A stretch of DNA of 64,000 nucleotides from Echiichthys vipera (taxonomy: Eukaryota; Chordata; Actinopteri; Perciformes; Trachinidae): assembly GCA_963691815.1 (NCBI GenBank), contig OY829658.1, positions 13,417,326 to 13,481,325 of the forward strand. Reading direction: 5' to 3'. Below, in pieces: positions 28,001-40,130 of this stretch; the stretch's first letter is position 1, and every line of letters starts with the position of its first letter. A model generated the notes under the pieces. It was not told the origin of the DNA. It did no database searches and saw only the letters and a program-made list of their open reading frames with translations. The translations under genes were made by a program, and so were the position numbers.

Positions 28001-31000
28001 CTCCCCGACTCTTTAATCGCTCTATCGCTCTCTTTCTCTCTCTTTCTCTCTCTCTCTCTGTCTCTCTCTCTTTCTCGAACCGCGATAGCATGAGTCTGCT
28101 TTTGCAAAATATAACTTTTATATAACAAGTAAATATTACACATAATGTGTTTTTATTTGGCTAATTGAGTTTTAGTGACTTAAACTCCCTTGGTATTTAA
28201 ATAATAATGATTATTAGTTTTGGAGGCACCATTACAGGTAGTTAAAGCTCAGTATACACATTGTTAATGAAGAACCACAAAGTAATTCCGTTTCGTTCTT
28301 TGTAGGGAAAAAGTTAGTTAGCTCCTGTAACTTATGGACCTTTTGATAAATATAGGCCAAACTGGGTTAGTTAAAATGAGAATCTTGTGCATTTTGCACT
28401 TATATCAAGATGTTTTGTGTAGCGTGCATGTTAAAATCCACCCATATTTGACTTAGGCAGATCACATCCGAGCCTGCATGGGCACATCATTTACAGACTC
28501 GAAACTCCCCTTGTTGTTAGAGACGGATTACTTCAGCTTTTAAAATCATAAAGATGGGTCACTGTGTAGTTTTTTCGTGAAGCATCCAAAAGATGGCAAT
28601 GGTCCCATTGTTTTGCTACTTACCAGGAGTTATGCAATGGGTCGTGTCCAGGGCAGATGGGACCTTGTGATCATCTGGAGATAACACTTGGGAAGGGTTT
28701 TGCGCAACAGATGAATGACCTTGTGGGTTTACAGTAGTGTCACTTATATTATGTGTGTTTTAGATAGTGAAGGGCAGCGGATGGGTTTGGAGAGTTTGCT
28801 GATTGTGGAAACCCTTTTTAAATGACCATGCAAATCAGGTTATCTTCTAAACCCAATTCAAAGCATGCACTTTCGTAGTGGCAGAAGTGCAGAAAAGTGG
28901 ACTGCAGTCATGGCTCTGCATCAGTGTCTAGTTTTGCAAGGGGGAGATCAAAGAGGGGGGTGGGGGGCCTTGGCACACACTGCAGAATGCGCCCCTCAGT
29001 TTTACTAGCCAGCCCAACTTGAACTTGACCATGGAGCCTGCGCAGTACGCATGTAATCCAATCCATGTCTCTGGCAGTGCAAAGCTGCCAGAATATTTTC
29101 TTTTAGCACAAAAAGTGTTTCAGCATGTGACAGAATAGCACATGAATTGGTTTGGGGGATGTTCAATCTGCCGCTGGCTGAGGTGCACCGCGTTTCACAC
29201 AGGAGTCAGAACCTGGAAGAACATATCCTATCCTTCACTACCGTGGGCCCCTCCCGTCTCCGTTGCTTCAACTTGGCCTTGAAACAGGATGACGCAGCTA
29301 CCAGAGAGTTAACTCGTTGACCTTGGAGCGAAACATGTCCTGATGACTACAGCTGGAAATCTCTACGCTGTAAGACTTGCTTTTATCGCTCATCCCTGCA
29401 ACCCCCGCGCTATTACACATAGCGCTTTACCAAGCCATGAGATCAGGCCTGTATTACCCCATTAAAGGAGAAAACATCACGGGGCAGGCTTACCACCATT
29501 TCAGCAGTAGCAAAGGCAACACGCCAGGTGTAAAGCCCTGTCGTTTCACAAGAGTGTGTGTCATTCTTTAGACTGGTCTGTGCGTCCCTGGCATCTTAAG
29601 CAAGGTGATATTTACAAGCATGTCTGGTTGCAAATGGGTTTTTTTTATTTTTAGAGAGTTGGTGTCCTCTGCAAGTCCCGCGGTTTCTTGATATGCTTAG
29701 CTATTTTGAACAACAAATTATGGATCTTACGCCAGAGGTATATTATGGCATTCCTGTGCGTATTTCCTGAACTATATATTGATGAGTGCAGTTGAGATAC
29801 TGATGTTGTGTGGGTGCGACATTCAGAGTCGGATCCAACGGATTTGGATATGATTTGAAAGTGTGTTACAGGTGGCCCCGACAGAGGACCGAACCCAGTG
29901 TTTTTGAATCACTGATTTTCGATATATAATGTAAATGTAAATAGCAGTTGTAAAATAACGTGGCAAAAAAGATTTTAGGTAAGTTTTGCAAATAAGTTTT
30001 CATCTTGAACACTGTATTATGTTGGCCCGTCGCCTATAATCAGATACGTTATGGATGAATTCATTAGTGTGCAGTCGAAATGTAATACATTCATCACGAA
30101 ACATACATCACACATAACTACAATTATGAAAGCGATAATCTACATTTCTTAGAAGCAGATTATGCTTTTAGCACTAATTCAATTAGAAAAATCACGGAAA
30201 ATCTGAACTTTTAGCGTAAAGCTCTACGTTTAAAATGGATTTGTTTTATTCTGCTTTAATCATCTTCGACAGCTAATCTCGAAATACCTACAAATACTTC
30301 CAGTTCAATTGTTTCCACTGATCAGAGTTCTTTTTCATGTTCATCTTTGAAAGCAGGCCAGCTGTCAATTAACTACTGCGAATTTTTTCGTTTTGTTTTG
30401 GCTGCTTTTCTATAATGCCTCACTGAAAGATAAATTCAACCCACTACATCTATATATGCATGCAAGAGGCGCCACGAGTTATATACGCATCATTAAAAAA
30501 AAATCAATAAGGAAACAACAAAACATCTGAAATATGACAGGTGTACGCGTTTAAGCCCAGCGCATTCTTCTGCATGCTATTCAAAGTCATGTTTTACTAT
30601 ATCAGGGTTCCTTTTAAATGTACCTTATTTGCATATTATGTTTTTGGTCCGCGTGGCCACTAAAGCTGGACACAGGTATATGTGCTTTAAATTTCAAAAT
30701 GGCTTATTCTGTATCACATCGTGTCCTGATGATGCTGCTGGTGCATTGCCAACAACAAAGGAAACAGCAGCACCGATAATGAAATTAACTATACATACAA
30801 TACAAATGATAATAATAATATTAATGGTAATAACAATACGTCGAATAGGAACATAAGTACATGCCTACTTCTTAATATAAAAGATAATACGGGCACTTAA
30901 ACCATGTTTCAGTGTGTCGTTTAACGGTCTGGTTATTTGTATGATAAATACTATTGTCAGAAGGATGACATTAAAAAAAAAGTAGCTACTATCCCCCTCT

Positions 31001-31271
31001 GCATATCCTCTACACACCACATTTTACATCCGTGTTGCAAGCTGGTGACTGAAACAAACTGCAGACCTTTATATCGGTTAAGATTCCTGTATGCCAATAA
31101 ATGATTTCACATGTAGGGCCGCAGTGTATAGCTTTAGCAGGCAGTTAACGCAACATTTAAGAGTTCTGCTGGAGAAATTGAAACGTAGCCTACAACGAGC
31201 GTGTCAGTCAAAAGCAAACGCCAAGAACACCTTGGGAGTGAAACTTTCCAGTTAACCGTAGACCTTTATGT

Positions 31272-31301
31272 GGTGTGTGTGTGTGTGTGTGTGTGTGTGT
31301 G
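31272..31301 (+). repeat. (GT)n microsatellite
   Basis: A short pure GT tract of about 15 units. Confidence 0.95.
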
Positions 31302-32008
31302 ACCGAGAATGAAGTGGGCCCATTTTTTCTTGTTATTTTTATGCAATCCTTCATAATCACACCGCGGGCGACGGTCCAGGAAATATGGAAAAGTCAAGTG
31401 TGTGACCGCCCTGTGGTTCACTGCTTTGACCACAAAAACATATTGGTTGTTATGTTTTGACAACTTTTTGACAGCCGCCTACTTTAAACACGTGTCATCA
31501 ACGAGACCGAGATTTGACTGCCTGTATTTCGTCTTAGCAGCCCGTTTATAACACGATTTATACTATTACCCATAGAAATTTATAGCCGAGCATAATTTTA
31601 TATAGACCTTTACCGACACTGCCCAGGCTTCAGTCGCTGAGGCCGTGGAATACATGTAGTCTTTCTCTCTCGCGCTGCGTAATTTGGATGCCAGGACAAA
31701 CAGGAGGTTGAACCTTGATAATGACCTCAGAGAAAAGCCTCCGGGCTGTGCTGCCAACTCCCAAAGTGGAGCCCTCGGAACCTCCAGGGATCATTCAGAT
31801 AGAGAGGAACAGTTTAAATGTGTCAATATTTAGCAATGTCACTTAGAACATGTATAAAATTGCATAATCTTAAAAAGCCTACATATACAATTTCAATCAT
31901 CATATACAGACCACACATTTCTGCGGACAAATAAGAATTCAGTGTCAAATCAGCAGAGTAAGGGTTTATGCAGGTGTGTATAATAGCTCCATGGGCGTCT
32001 ATTTGGCT

Positions 32009-32012
<4 letters not shown>

Positions 32013-32046
<34 letters not shown>
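32013..32046 (+). repeat. (GT)n microsatellite
   Basis: A short pure GT tract of about 17 units. Confidence 0.95.
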
Positions 32047-32047
<1 letters not shown>

Positions 32048-33552
32048 ATTGTACTTTGGGATGTCATGTGTCTGGACTGACCAAAAGTGCGCGCGCCGCC
32101 GGCCCCCTTGGCTAGGGCGCAGGGCTGTTTGTGACGCCGGAACCGTTGTTCAAAGAATAAAATGATAAACGTGGATACATAAATCATCCCTGAATGAAAC
32201 CACCTCGCTGCAGCATGTGGGCCTATTATAAAAGGCCCGATGCAGCGGCTATAATACGGACAGATGATGTTCAGGCTAACTTGATCAAAAATAACCAAAC
32301 ATGACAAGGAACGGTTAATGATTAACGCAACGTTGTTTATTTTGAAGCTTGATTTGCCAGCATTGAGGAAAGCGCCGCAGGGAAGAAGGCAACAGGCTAG
32401 GCCTTGTGCAGTCACTCCATGACTCTAAGTTGTTGCTGCATGTTGTTTCTGGATGATTTCATCATTGTTTGGCCTTTCTTATTATAGCTCTGATTTCTCC
32501 TCGGATTTGATTATTTGTAAACTACAGACATAGTGCACGTAAAATTCTTTAATGGCCTACTTTAAATGCAAAGTACATATTGAACGAGTAGTCTTTGCAA
32601 ATATAAGAGGCTGTTACCAGATTTTAAAGCCCATACATTTGCCTATTGTTTATTGGCTTTTTGGGGGGGCACGATTAACGTACTCATCTGTTATAAATAA
32701 GATACTATGATGCGCTGTATATCCCTGTGTTTAATGTCAAATGACTTTGTATTGATAGTCTATTCCCTTTCATATGTATTTAATTAAACACAATATGATA
32801 TTAAATAATTTAAAAAAATGTGTTATCCGTTACTTGGATCAAAATTGACACATTGTATCCATCAAATGACTTTAAATAACAATACTATCAAAAACAATAC
32901 AGGCCCACGTAGTTCCAATATATTATACATGATGCACCTCCCCCACAGTTAAAAGCAAAGTACACTTCAACATATTTGTGGCTACAACACACCTTCCAAT
33001 CTTTGTTCTTTCAGAGTAAAATACTCCCCCATAACTGCTCCCTCTTTTTGCTTAAAGCAAAACAGTACTGTGTACAGATGAACTATGAATATCCACATAT
33101 CATGGTTCACATTTAATAATGTTGGGTTTTGAAATCGTGTAGTTTGTGATATATTGTATATTTAAGCTTTTGTCTTATTTCTGTACCATTCAGAATGAGC
33201 TGATGTGTTATTTAAGCTTTCTTCTATGTCTATGTGTACTCCGTGGAAGTTTAGCTTTTGACATAGCATATCATTTGACATAAGGAAGCAAATGGGACCA
33301 AATATGCTCTTTCTAATTTACATAAACATTATGCATCTATATAGGCTGGAAACCAAACGTCTACATGCGTGTTTTACGCACTCAAGTGGTAGCTTCTGTC
33401 CAGTTGATTTATTTTCCTGAAACAGTCGATAACATACAGGCATAATCACACTCAACTGGGCCCAAACACATGCTGGATTCTGAAAATCTGGTAACAAATC
33501 CAGTGAAGGCTCCACCAAGACTAAGAGAGACTGGTCGTAAACACAAGCCCCC

Positions 33553-33556
<4 letters not shown>

Positions 33557-33608
<52 letters not shown>

Positions 33609-33614
33609 GCACAC
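33557..33614 (+). repeat. (CA)n microsatellite
   Basis: About 24 CA units ending in CACGCACGCACACGG. Confidence 0.97.
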
Positions 33615-33829
33615 GGCCCCCTCTTTTCAGAGATCAAGATCATTTTCGCACGTATCTGCCAAAATCACTTCCCAAAGATCTGCAAATTAAAAAGAACACA
33701 GCAACATTCCTTTTATATTTCAACGTTGGGCTACAGCACCACCCAAGTGAAGCGGGCACAGACTAGTTAGTGAGAATAAACGGCGGAGAAAACAAAATGA
33801 TAGTAAAAGTTAATGCCCTCCAATAGCTT

Positions 33830-34110
33830 TCATTGGGACAGGAATTCTCACCCCTCTTCCGCTCCTTTCACGCGCTCAGACGGTTCCTTTTAAAGCTTGA
33901 ATAGCCCGACAGGCTGGATGGCTAGACAGCAACTTTCAACTTGACCTTGGCCTCCAGCCGCGTCTACCTCCTATGTAAAAACACCCACACTCTGCCGAGA
34001 AGGAGCTGTTTTCTATCTTTGCATATTGTAAACACGTCGGAAGTGTAGTGTTTGGAATATTCACCTAAAACAGGGATTTTCTTTGTTTTTACCCGAAATT
34101 GTCAGGAGCT
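33830..34110. promoter_or_regulatory. Candidate regulatory element 0.9 kb upstream of hoxa13
   Basis: A block of balanced composition between AT-rich flanks contains CAACTTTCAACTTGACCTTG, CCTATGTAAAAACACCC and TATCTTTGCATATTG (an octamer-like core). There is no open frame. Its position suggests a hoxa13 distal promoter or enhancer, inferred only from composition. Confidence 0.35.
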
Positions 34111-34739
34111 TTTTGACAGGGCGGCCTGCTTAAAACTGTTTCTCCACATATATGCACTTATACATATAATACCTTGAGATATGTCCACTCGTAAACGTTC
34201 CTATATCTTCCCATCCTATATTGAATGAGCCGTTTTGTACACACGGAACGGTATAACTCACTAAATGGTGTATCTATCAGCTCTCGGTAAAAGTATGTTA
34301 TGTTACTTGTATTATGTGAAACATTTGAACACAATACCATTAAACGTTATGTTTGTATAATTATGAATACCCTTTGATAAATGCCTTGTGTAATGATACC
34401 TAGCGACGAAGACAAAGGCTGGTCAGTGTGCGTGCGTAAAGGCCATAAGGCTTATCAGTCATGTGTCATTGCTGTTTTTTTTAATGTCCATCTTTTCAAT
34501 ACCTGCCTCTTATTTTAACTTCAGACATTAAAAGAAACATTGTAAGCCATTTATTATCCGATTTAAGTATTTTATAATCTCAAATATATCCTAATATGAA
34601 TAAAAAAGCAAGCTACTCTTATGTGTATCTTACTTTGAAGAATAAAGGAAGAATATCCGTCTCATTTGATTCAGACACGACGAAAGCTAAATCCATTTAA
34701 AAGGTACGGTCACCTTACTTCGCCGCATTTTTCTCCATT

Positions 34740-34938
34740 TAATTATCTGTACTGGGTGATGTTTACCGTCCTCTTTGCATAGCCTGGTCACGTGACAGCA
34801 TCTGGGCCAATGACGTTGCAACCTCTGTGCTCTTGTGCGCGTCACAGTGGCATTACTCTCTGGGAACCAGTATCTCCTTTTCTCAGTCTCTGAGCTTTTT
34901 AAAAAAGAGCCAGAAGCTTCAATGCTGGATGCCGTGCT
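34740..34938 (+). promoter_or_regulatory. hoxa13a: hoxa13 proximal promoter region
   Basis: It contains the palindrome GTCACGTGAC (34787-34796), whose centre is an E-box, then GGGCCAATGACG (a CCAAT box beside a CRE-like core), and TTTTTAAAAAAG near 34897. The E-box lies 152 bp before the ATG. A matching E-box palindrome lies at a similar distance before hoxa11. Confidence 0.6.
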
Positions 34939-36394
34939 ATGACAACGTCACTACTCCTCCGTCCTCGCTGGGTCGACCCATCGGTGATGTTCCTCTACGA
35001 CAACGGCGGTGGTGGTTCCGATGAAGTGACCAAGAACATGGAGGGTTTCGCCGGAGGCAACTTTGCTGCGAACCAGTGTAGGAATCTGATGGCGCACCCC
35101 GCGTCCCTGGCACCCAGCTCGGCTTATTCGTCCAGCGACGTGCCCACCTCCGGTATGGGCGAGCCAGTCAAGCAGTGCAGCCCTTGCTCTGCAGCTCAGA
35201 ATTCCTCCAGCGCTTCCCTGCCGTATGGGTACTTCGGTAGCGGCTACTACCCGTGCAGAATGTCGCATCACAGCACTATAAAGTCGTGCGGAGCGCAGCC
35301 CCCCTCCGCGTATGGAGAGAAATACATGGACACGTCCGCCTCGGGCGACGACTTCACCTCTCGGGCAAAGGAATTCGCTTTTTATCCGACCTACTCTTCA
35401 GGTCCATATCAACCTGTCCCCAGTTACCTGGACGTTCCTGTCGTGCCAACTATGAGCGCGCCGTCAGAGGCCAGACACGAGTCCCTGATACCTATGGAGA
35501 GCTACCAACCGTGGACTCTCGCCGCCAACGGCTGGAACGGCCAGGTTTACTGCGCCAAGGAGCAGCCCCAGCCTGGACACATGTGGAAGTCTTCCTTACC
35601 AGGTAGGCTACATCCCTCAGGGTCCGGTCTTTACAGGACAGAGCTGTTTGTAATGTTAGTTTGTTACTACACAGTAAACAGGGTCGAGTGGTGTGTATGA
35701 AATGTCAGTTGCTGTGTCAACCTGCAGAACAAATAGAACAGATAATGGGGTTAAGACAAAATGACTAAAATATTGTGTGTGGAAAAACGTTAAGTTTACT
35801 AAGGAAGTAAAGAAATAATCTCAGCGCAGTGTTTCTCTTGAGCGTCCTACTCATACATTTGTTACATGTTTTAATATAATTATTAATCATGTGTCATTAT
35901 CACGGAGTAGTCTTTTCGTAGTAGATCTTATTTTGTCCTTATTTTAGTAATAGAACACATAATTATACACAGCAAATCTTAAAATATTTGATTTCATTTG
36001 GAAGCAAGTGGAAATGACTCAGTTATGAACTGATTTTCAATGATTAAAAGGAAAATACTATTTTGAAAGTTAAAATGTGAACCACTTGTTGAGAAGCAGC
36101 CTATGACAGCTTCTTTTGTCTCTAATATATATTTTTTTGTCCTCAGACGCGGTGTCCCACGCCGGAGGGGAGTCTGGCTCTTATCGACGTGGAAGAAAGA
36201 AGCGCGTGCCATACACCAAGGTGCAACTGAAGGAACTCGAGCGCGAGTACGCCGCCAATAAATTTATCACGAAGGATAAAAGGAGGAGGATATCAGCCCA
36301 AACCAACCTGTCCGAGAGGCAGGTCACGATATGGTTTCAAAACAGACGCGTAAAGGAGAAGAAAGTTGTCAACAAATTGAAACCAATCAGCTAG
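34939..36394 (+). CDS. hoxa13a: Homeobox transcription factor Hox-A13
   Basis: This gene encodes the most posterior HoxA protein, a nuclear DNA-binding factor of distal fin/limb, hindgut and urogenital patterning. Exons 34939-35602 and 36147-36394 are joined CCAG|GTAGGC to CCTCAG|ACGCG, giving 303 aa. The N-terminus MTTSLLLRPRWVDPSVMFLY and the blocks NKNMEGF-like, NQCRNLMAHP, KQCSPCSAAQ, LPYGYFGSGYYPCRM, KYMDTSASGDDF, RAKEFAFYP, ESYQPW and NGWNGQVYC follow HoxA13. The homeodomain is at residues 237-296 (GRKKRVPYTKVQLKELEREY, with ISAQTNLSERQVTIWFQNRR), with the group-13 V in RQVTIW and no YPWM-type hexapeptide. The polyalanine tracts of mammalian HOXA13 are absent. The start fits family N-termini. 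The 'a' suffix rests on linkage to evx1. Confidence 0.96.
35603..36146 (+). other. hoxa13a: hoxa13 intron
   Basis: A 544-bp AT-rich intron with donor GTAGGC and acceptor TTTTTTTGTCCTCAG. Confidence 0.9.
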
Positions 36395-36464
36395 TTTTAT
36401 TTTTTCTATTTTTCTTATTTTTTTTTATTACGGACAAATATCTGTGGGAGATGAACTACAAGGC

Positions 36465-36469
<5 letters not shown>

Positions 36470-36553
<84 letters not shown>

Positions 36554-36574
36554 AACACGCGCGCGCTCGCGCGT
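36470..36574 (+). repeat. (CA)n then (CG)n alternating tract in hoxa13 3'UTR
   Basis: About 38 CA units pass into CACGCGCGCGCTCGCGCG, an almost uninterrupted purine-pyrimidine alternation with Z-DNA-forming potential. It starts 76 bp after the hoxa13 stop. Confidence 0.95.
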
Positions 36575-37230
36575 CTGGACTCATGGATTGGAACAACAAA
36601 ACTCCTTCCTGACTGAATATGATTTATTTGTATGTTGCCAAGTGATTTCCCGGAGCTCCTGGAACTAAATTTCTGAGGCCTATGAACGCTGGACCCTCCA
36701 TTTCATGCCACTTGTTGTTAAATATTGTTTGAGGAGTCAAGTTGGGAAAAAAAAGAGAAAATGTATAAATGCAGTATTTGTGACTTTTATTTTTTATTTT
36801 TTTGCCATGCTCACTCTCAACAGACCCCAATTCAGAAAGGTGCGCGCCACCGAGCTACGCCTTTATCTGCAACTTTAACGAGAGTGATAACAAATGCGAA
36901 GATTCATTCAGGAAGTTACGGTTTTACGGATTTGGACCATGGGAATGTTAAATATTAATCTCTCCTGGCTTCCTTTTTTTTTTTAAAACACATGCTTAGC
37001 TTGTATTGAAGTTTAGTCGTATCATATGAACTCGTGCTCTCATTCATATCCAGTCCATGGTGCAATTCTTATTATAATGCTTAGATAATCGTTCGGGATG
37101 TGTTTATATCGATCATAGCTTTTTTTTTTAAAATAATGTGTACGTATTCATGTGGTTGTATATAAAGTAAATTCCGGCATGATATCCAGGTTATTTGTGA
37201 GTCCAGTATGTCGGTGTTAAAGTCCGTCCC

Positions 37231-37236
37231 AATAAA
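37231..37236 (+). terminator. hoxa13a: Candidate hoxa13 poly(A) signal
   Basis: AATAAA followed by GT-rich TTGGACTTGGTTGATTTTT, about 840 bp after the stop. Confidence 0.55.
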
Positions 37237-39600
37237 ATTTGGACTTGGTTGATTTTTATCCAGGGTATTATACTGAACATGGATCATTTTCATGGTATGA
37301 TTCTGTGATAGCTCAGTTTACAGGTTTACATTCAACCACTTCATCTTTTCTATGGCTTTGCACGGTTTGTATCCGGCAATGCTTTATGGACACTTCTATT
37401 TTGAAAGTCCAGTATTTGCAATGTGTAGTATGGTTCTGTTTAGGAAAGGGGGGAATAAGTCACCAAGGGCTGGTCTGCGTTGAAATATGGACTGACACCG
37501 CCATCTAGCGGCGACATGGCGGTACACTCAAGAGGAATTACCAGTGGTCAAATAATCCCATAGAGAGTTAAAAAGCATAAAGAATAATAATAATAATAAT
37601 GATGTAATGATTATAATAATAATAGTAATAATAATAATAATGATGATGATGATGATAAATAATATAAGTCAAGTTTCATTTGCTTCTATATTCATCTATC
37701 ATTCTTTATTTTTGACCGAGAGAGCAGTCGCAATAAGCAGACCCAGGTGGAAAGTGCGTGGAAAACCTTTGTTTTAATAATGAACATATAAAACGCAAAA
37801 CAAAAACACTGATCGTTATACACTTGTAGTGTGACTGCAAGGACGATAATCGCTTAAATATTTAAGCGTTTGCAAGGACACGTCGCCTTAGATAATCTTG
37901 AAGGGCATTGAGGTGAATTTATATTTCCTCTATAAATGTATTTCCTGTTGCTTTTTGTTTTATTCATAAAACCATGTTAAAGGTAAAATCCACACAGTTC
38001 TAGGTAATTCTTTTTTTGAATACGACTCACCCTTATAATAAATGACTCTCATATTATAGGCTACGTTGCCTTAAAAGGTAAGCTATTTTACGTTAACTTA
38101 ATCTATATTCCGATTAAAGATTTTTTTCATTTTCCAGTTTGAATCTTACATGTTGACATTTAACGACATGTAGGCGTCCTTTCAAACGGCACAGGCGGCT
38201 GGGTGATTCTGTTCAACGACACATTACTAGGCTACTTTCATAAGCTTTCAGCAGCGTTGTTACTTTCTCTTTTTAAAGCTTTTTAAATATGAGTCTATGT
38301 ATGTAACCCCCATGTATGTTTTAAACATAGGCCATGTACACACAGATAAAATCTAATTTCATAAAACAATAGATATTACATTTGTTTTACCATTTCTGTA
38401 GGCTGTCCGTGATTATTGGATTAATCTGGAATAACAAGCAAAGTATAATAAATCAAACAATACGCTTTCACTTTAATATATATATATATATATTTAATTT
38501 GTTTAATTTTCAGTATGACTCGTGGAAATATCTTGCATTTTTATTTTTTAGGATAATTTATAATGCATTGATTCCGATTTTCGCTTGCACTTTTGTGGCG
38601 TTGAAAAAAACCCTGAGTGCTCTTAGGCTACTGGAAACGTACGTACTCCGTCCCATCGTTGAATGTCGCTGATAACGTCATTTGACTATTTCTTTGCTCT
38701 AAAAGATTGTTCCTTTTTGAGTGACTGAGTGCAGTTAACGCAGCTGCGGCCAAAACACCACTTCCCACCACCATGCTCGTTTTGGCTGCATTAATGAGCA
38801 TGATTCAGTCTTACTGGCAGTCAAATGTCACCGTGAAACCAAATCCCTCCTCATTGAGAGGTCCAGTTCTTAGCTGCTTTCCCACCTGCTTTATTTAATT
38901 TAATTAAAGTGAAACCGATTCGTTAAATGCACTATGCTCTATGCATTTGATCTTCTCTAATATCAAGCACGGTTATACTGTTGGTTACTCTCGTGCACAG
39001 GGCTTATAGAGCAAGCCTATTAATTAATTATTGAAAGTGTATAGGATTATGGATTACACTCATATGTATTTGAGTTACACATCTTTTATCTTAAATTCAA
39101 TCACATGTATTGTTGCTTTGCGCTTAGAAGCTAAAGCTTTACTCATTGAAATATGTAAAAGACTGATTATCTGCGTTCTCTAAACTCAAATAGACATCAA
39201 TATTATATTCATGTTTCTTTTCTATAAATCCTTACCCAGAGCCTCGGTGCTCAATAATAGACGTATTATAACTATTAGGCCTATTAACCTATTGTTAGTA
39301 GTATTAGTAGTAGTTGTAGTGATGACGCCATATTTGTTTTTTACAGTATTCAAATTTAAACGTTGCATGTTTTTCATTTGACCTTGATTAATATCGATAA
39401 ATGTATCATTTTAAATAGGCGTTTATGTTTTCAATGATCATTTCAATGAATCATTCATACGATTGTTGCATGTATTAACCTCCATTACATGACACCTATT
39501 CCTAGTTTTCTTTCTTCAGTTTTGTAAAAACGGTAAATATCATTGAGTCAGCATGATTCATGCAGTCAGCTGTGTAAAATAAAATAGTTAGTGGTCTGAT
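37237..39600. other. hoxa13-hoxa11 spacer, proximal part
   Basis: The sequence is AT-rich without a gene. A trinucleotide patch of AAT/ATG units lies at about 37,585-37,665 and an AT tract at about 38,477-38,494. A constrained-looking block at about 38,720-38,960 has CAGCTGCGGCC, TTGGCTGCATTAATGAGCATG and TTTAATTTAATTAAAG. Confidence 0.5.
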
Positions 39601-40130
39601 ATCCGTGTTTATGATATGCACATGACCAGCTGGCTGATTGAAACACCGCAGACATGTGAGACGGTACGTCCGCGAGCACGGGACGCAGCGTCGCCCTGCT
39701 CCACGTCCTCTGACGTAGGCACGGCGGGGGCGCGCACGTGTTATACAATAGCCTCGCAGACGAGAGAAAAGTCTGACTGCTCAGTACATCCTGTAGCGAA
39801 AAAAAACAACACACACAAAGGAGCGGAAGAGCTGAAGCTTTAGAGCGGAAGTTTACGGCAGTGACGTGACCGATGAGGCAGCGCATTGGCTGCGAGGGAG
39901 CACAGCAGCGTTTTATTGGCTCGCTGCGAACCAAAACAATCCTACAAGTCCCGCCTCCGCTTTGATGCATAAGTGACTGTCGAAATCTCCCAGCACGATG
40001 CCCCGCCTGTCTCTCCTCCCCACATTAGCCATGTTTGATGGGACAGCCCATCGGCTGCGGCAGGAAACACAGGGCTGGATCACTGTGCAAAAATTGAGTT
40101 CTGCCGCCACACTAAGGCAAACATAGTGAA
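39600..40130. promoter_or_regulatory. CG-rich, CCAAT-box promoter-like island between hoxa13 and hoxa11
   Basis: About 0.5 kb stands out as GC- and CpG-rich in an AT-rich spacer. It holds GTGACGTGACCGATGAGGC (a CRE-like core), two ATTGGCT boxes in related contexts (CATTGGCTGCGAGGG and TATTGGCTCGCTGCGA), GCGCGCACGTG, and CCCGCCTCCGC of Sp1 type. No open frame, homeobox or clear splice unit goes with it. It is best read as an NF-Y/Sp1-type promoter or a CpG-island enhancer for a non-coding transcript or for hoxa11/hoxa13. Its transcript is unknown. Confidence 0.5.

Larger units (their letters stand above)
28001..33829. other. evx1-hoxa13 spacer
   Basis: No coding gene is supported here. A CT-rich tract at about 28,020-28,075 lies at the edge of the exon-like module. 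Blocks at about 29,180-29,420, 30,290-30,430 and 31,350-31,790 have balanced composition and homeobox-type cores (CTGTCAATTAAC, TGACCACAAAAAC) and may be enhancers. The rest is AT-rich. Confidence 0.45.
36395..37236 (+). other. hoxa13a: hoxa13 3'UTR
   Basis: This runs from the TAG stop to the first strong poly(A) signal. It contains T-rich tracts, a CA/CG alternating repeat and AT-rich DNA, and no further gene. Confidence 0.6.

Noticed and set aside
34951..35606. Alternative frames over hoxa13 exon 1 on both strands
   Set aside because: They overlap the conserved Hoxa13 frame and have no family resemblance.
39600..40130. A remnant of a group 12 Hox gene
   Set aside because: There is no WFQNRR-type coding remnant in any frame. 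HoxA12 is not known in jawed vertebrates. The island is better described as a promoter-like region.
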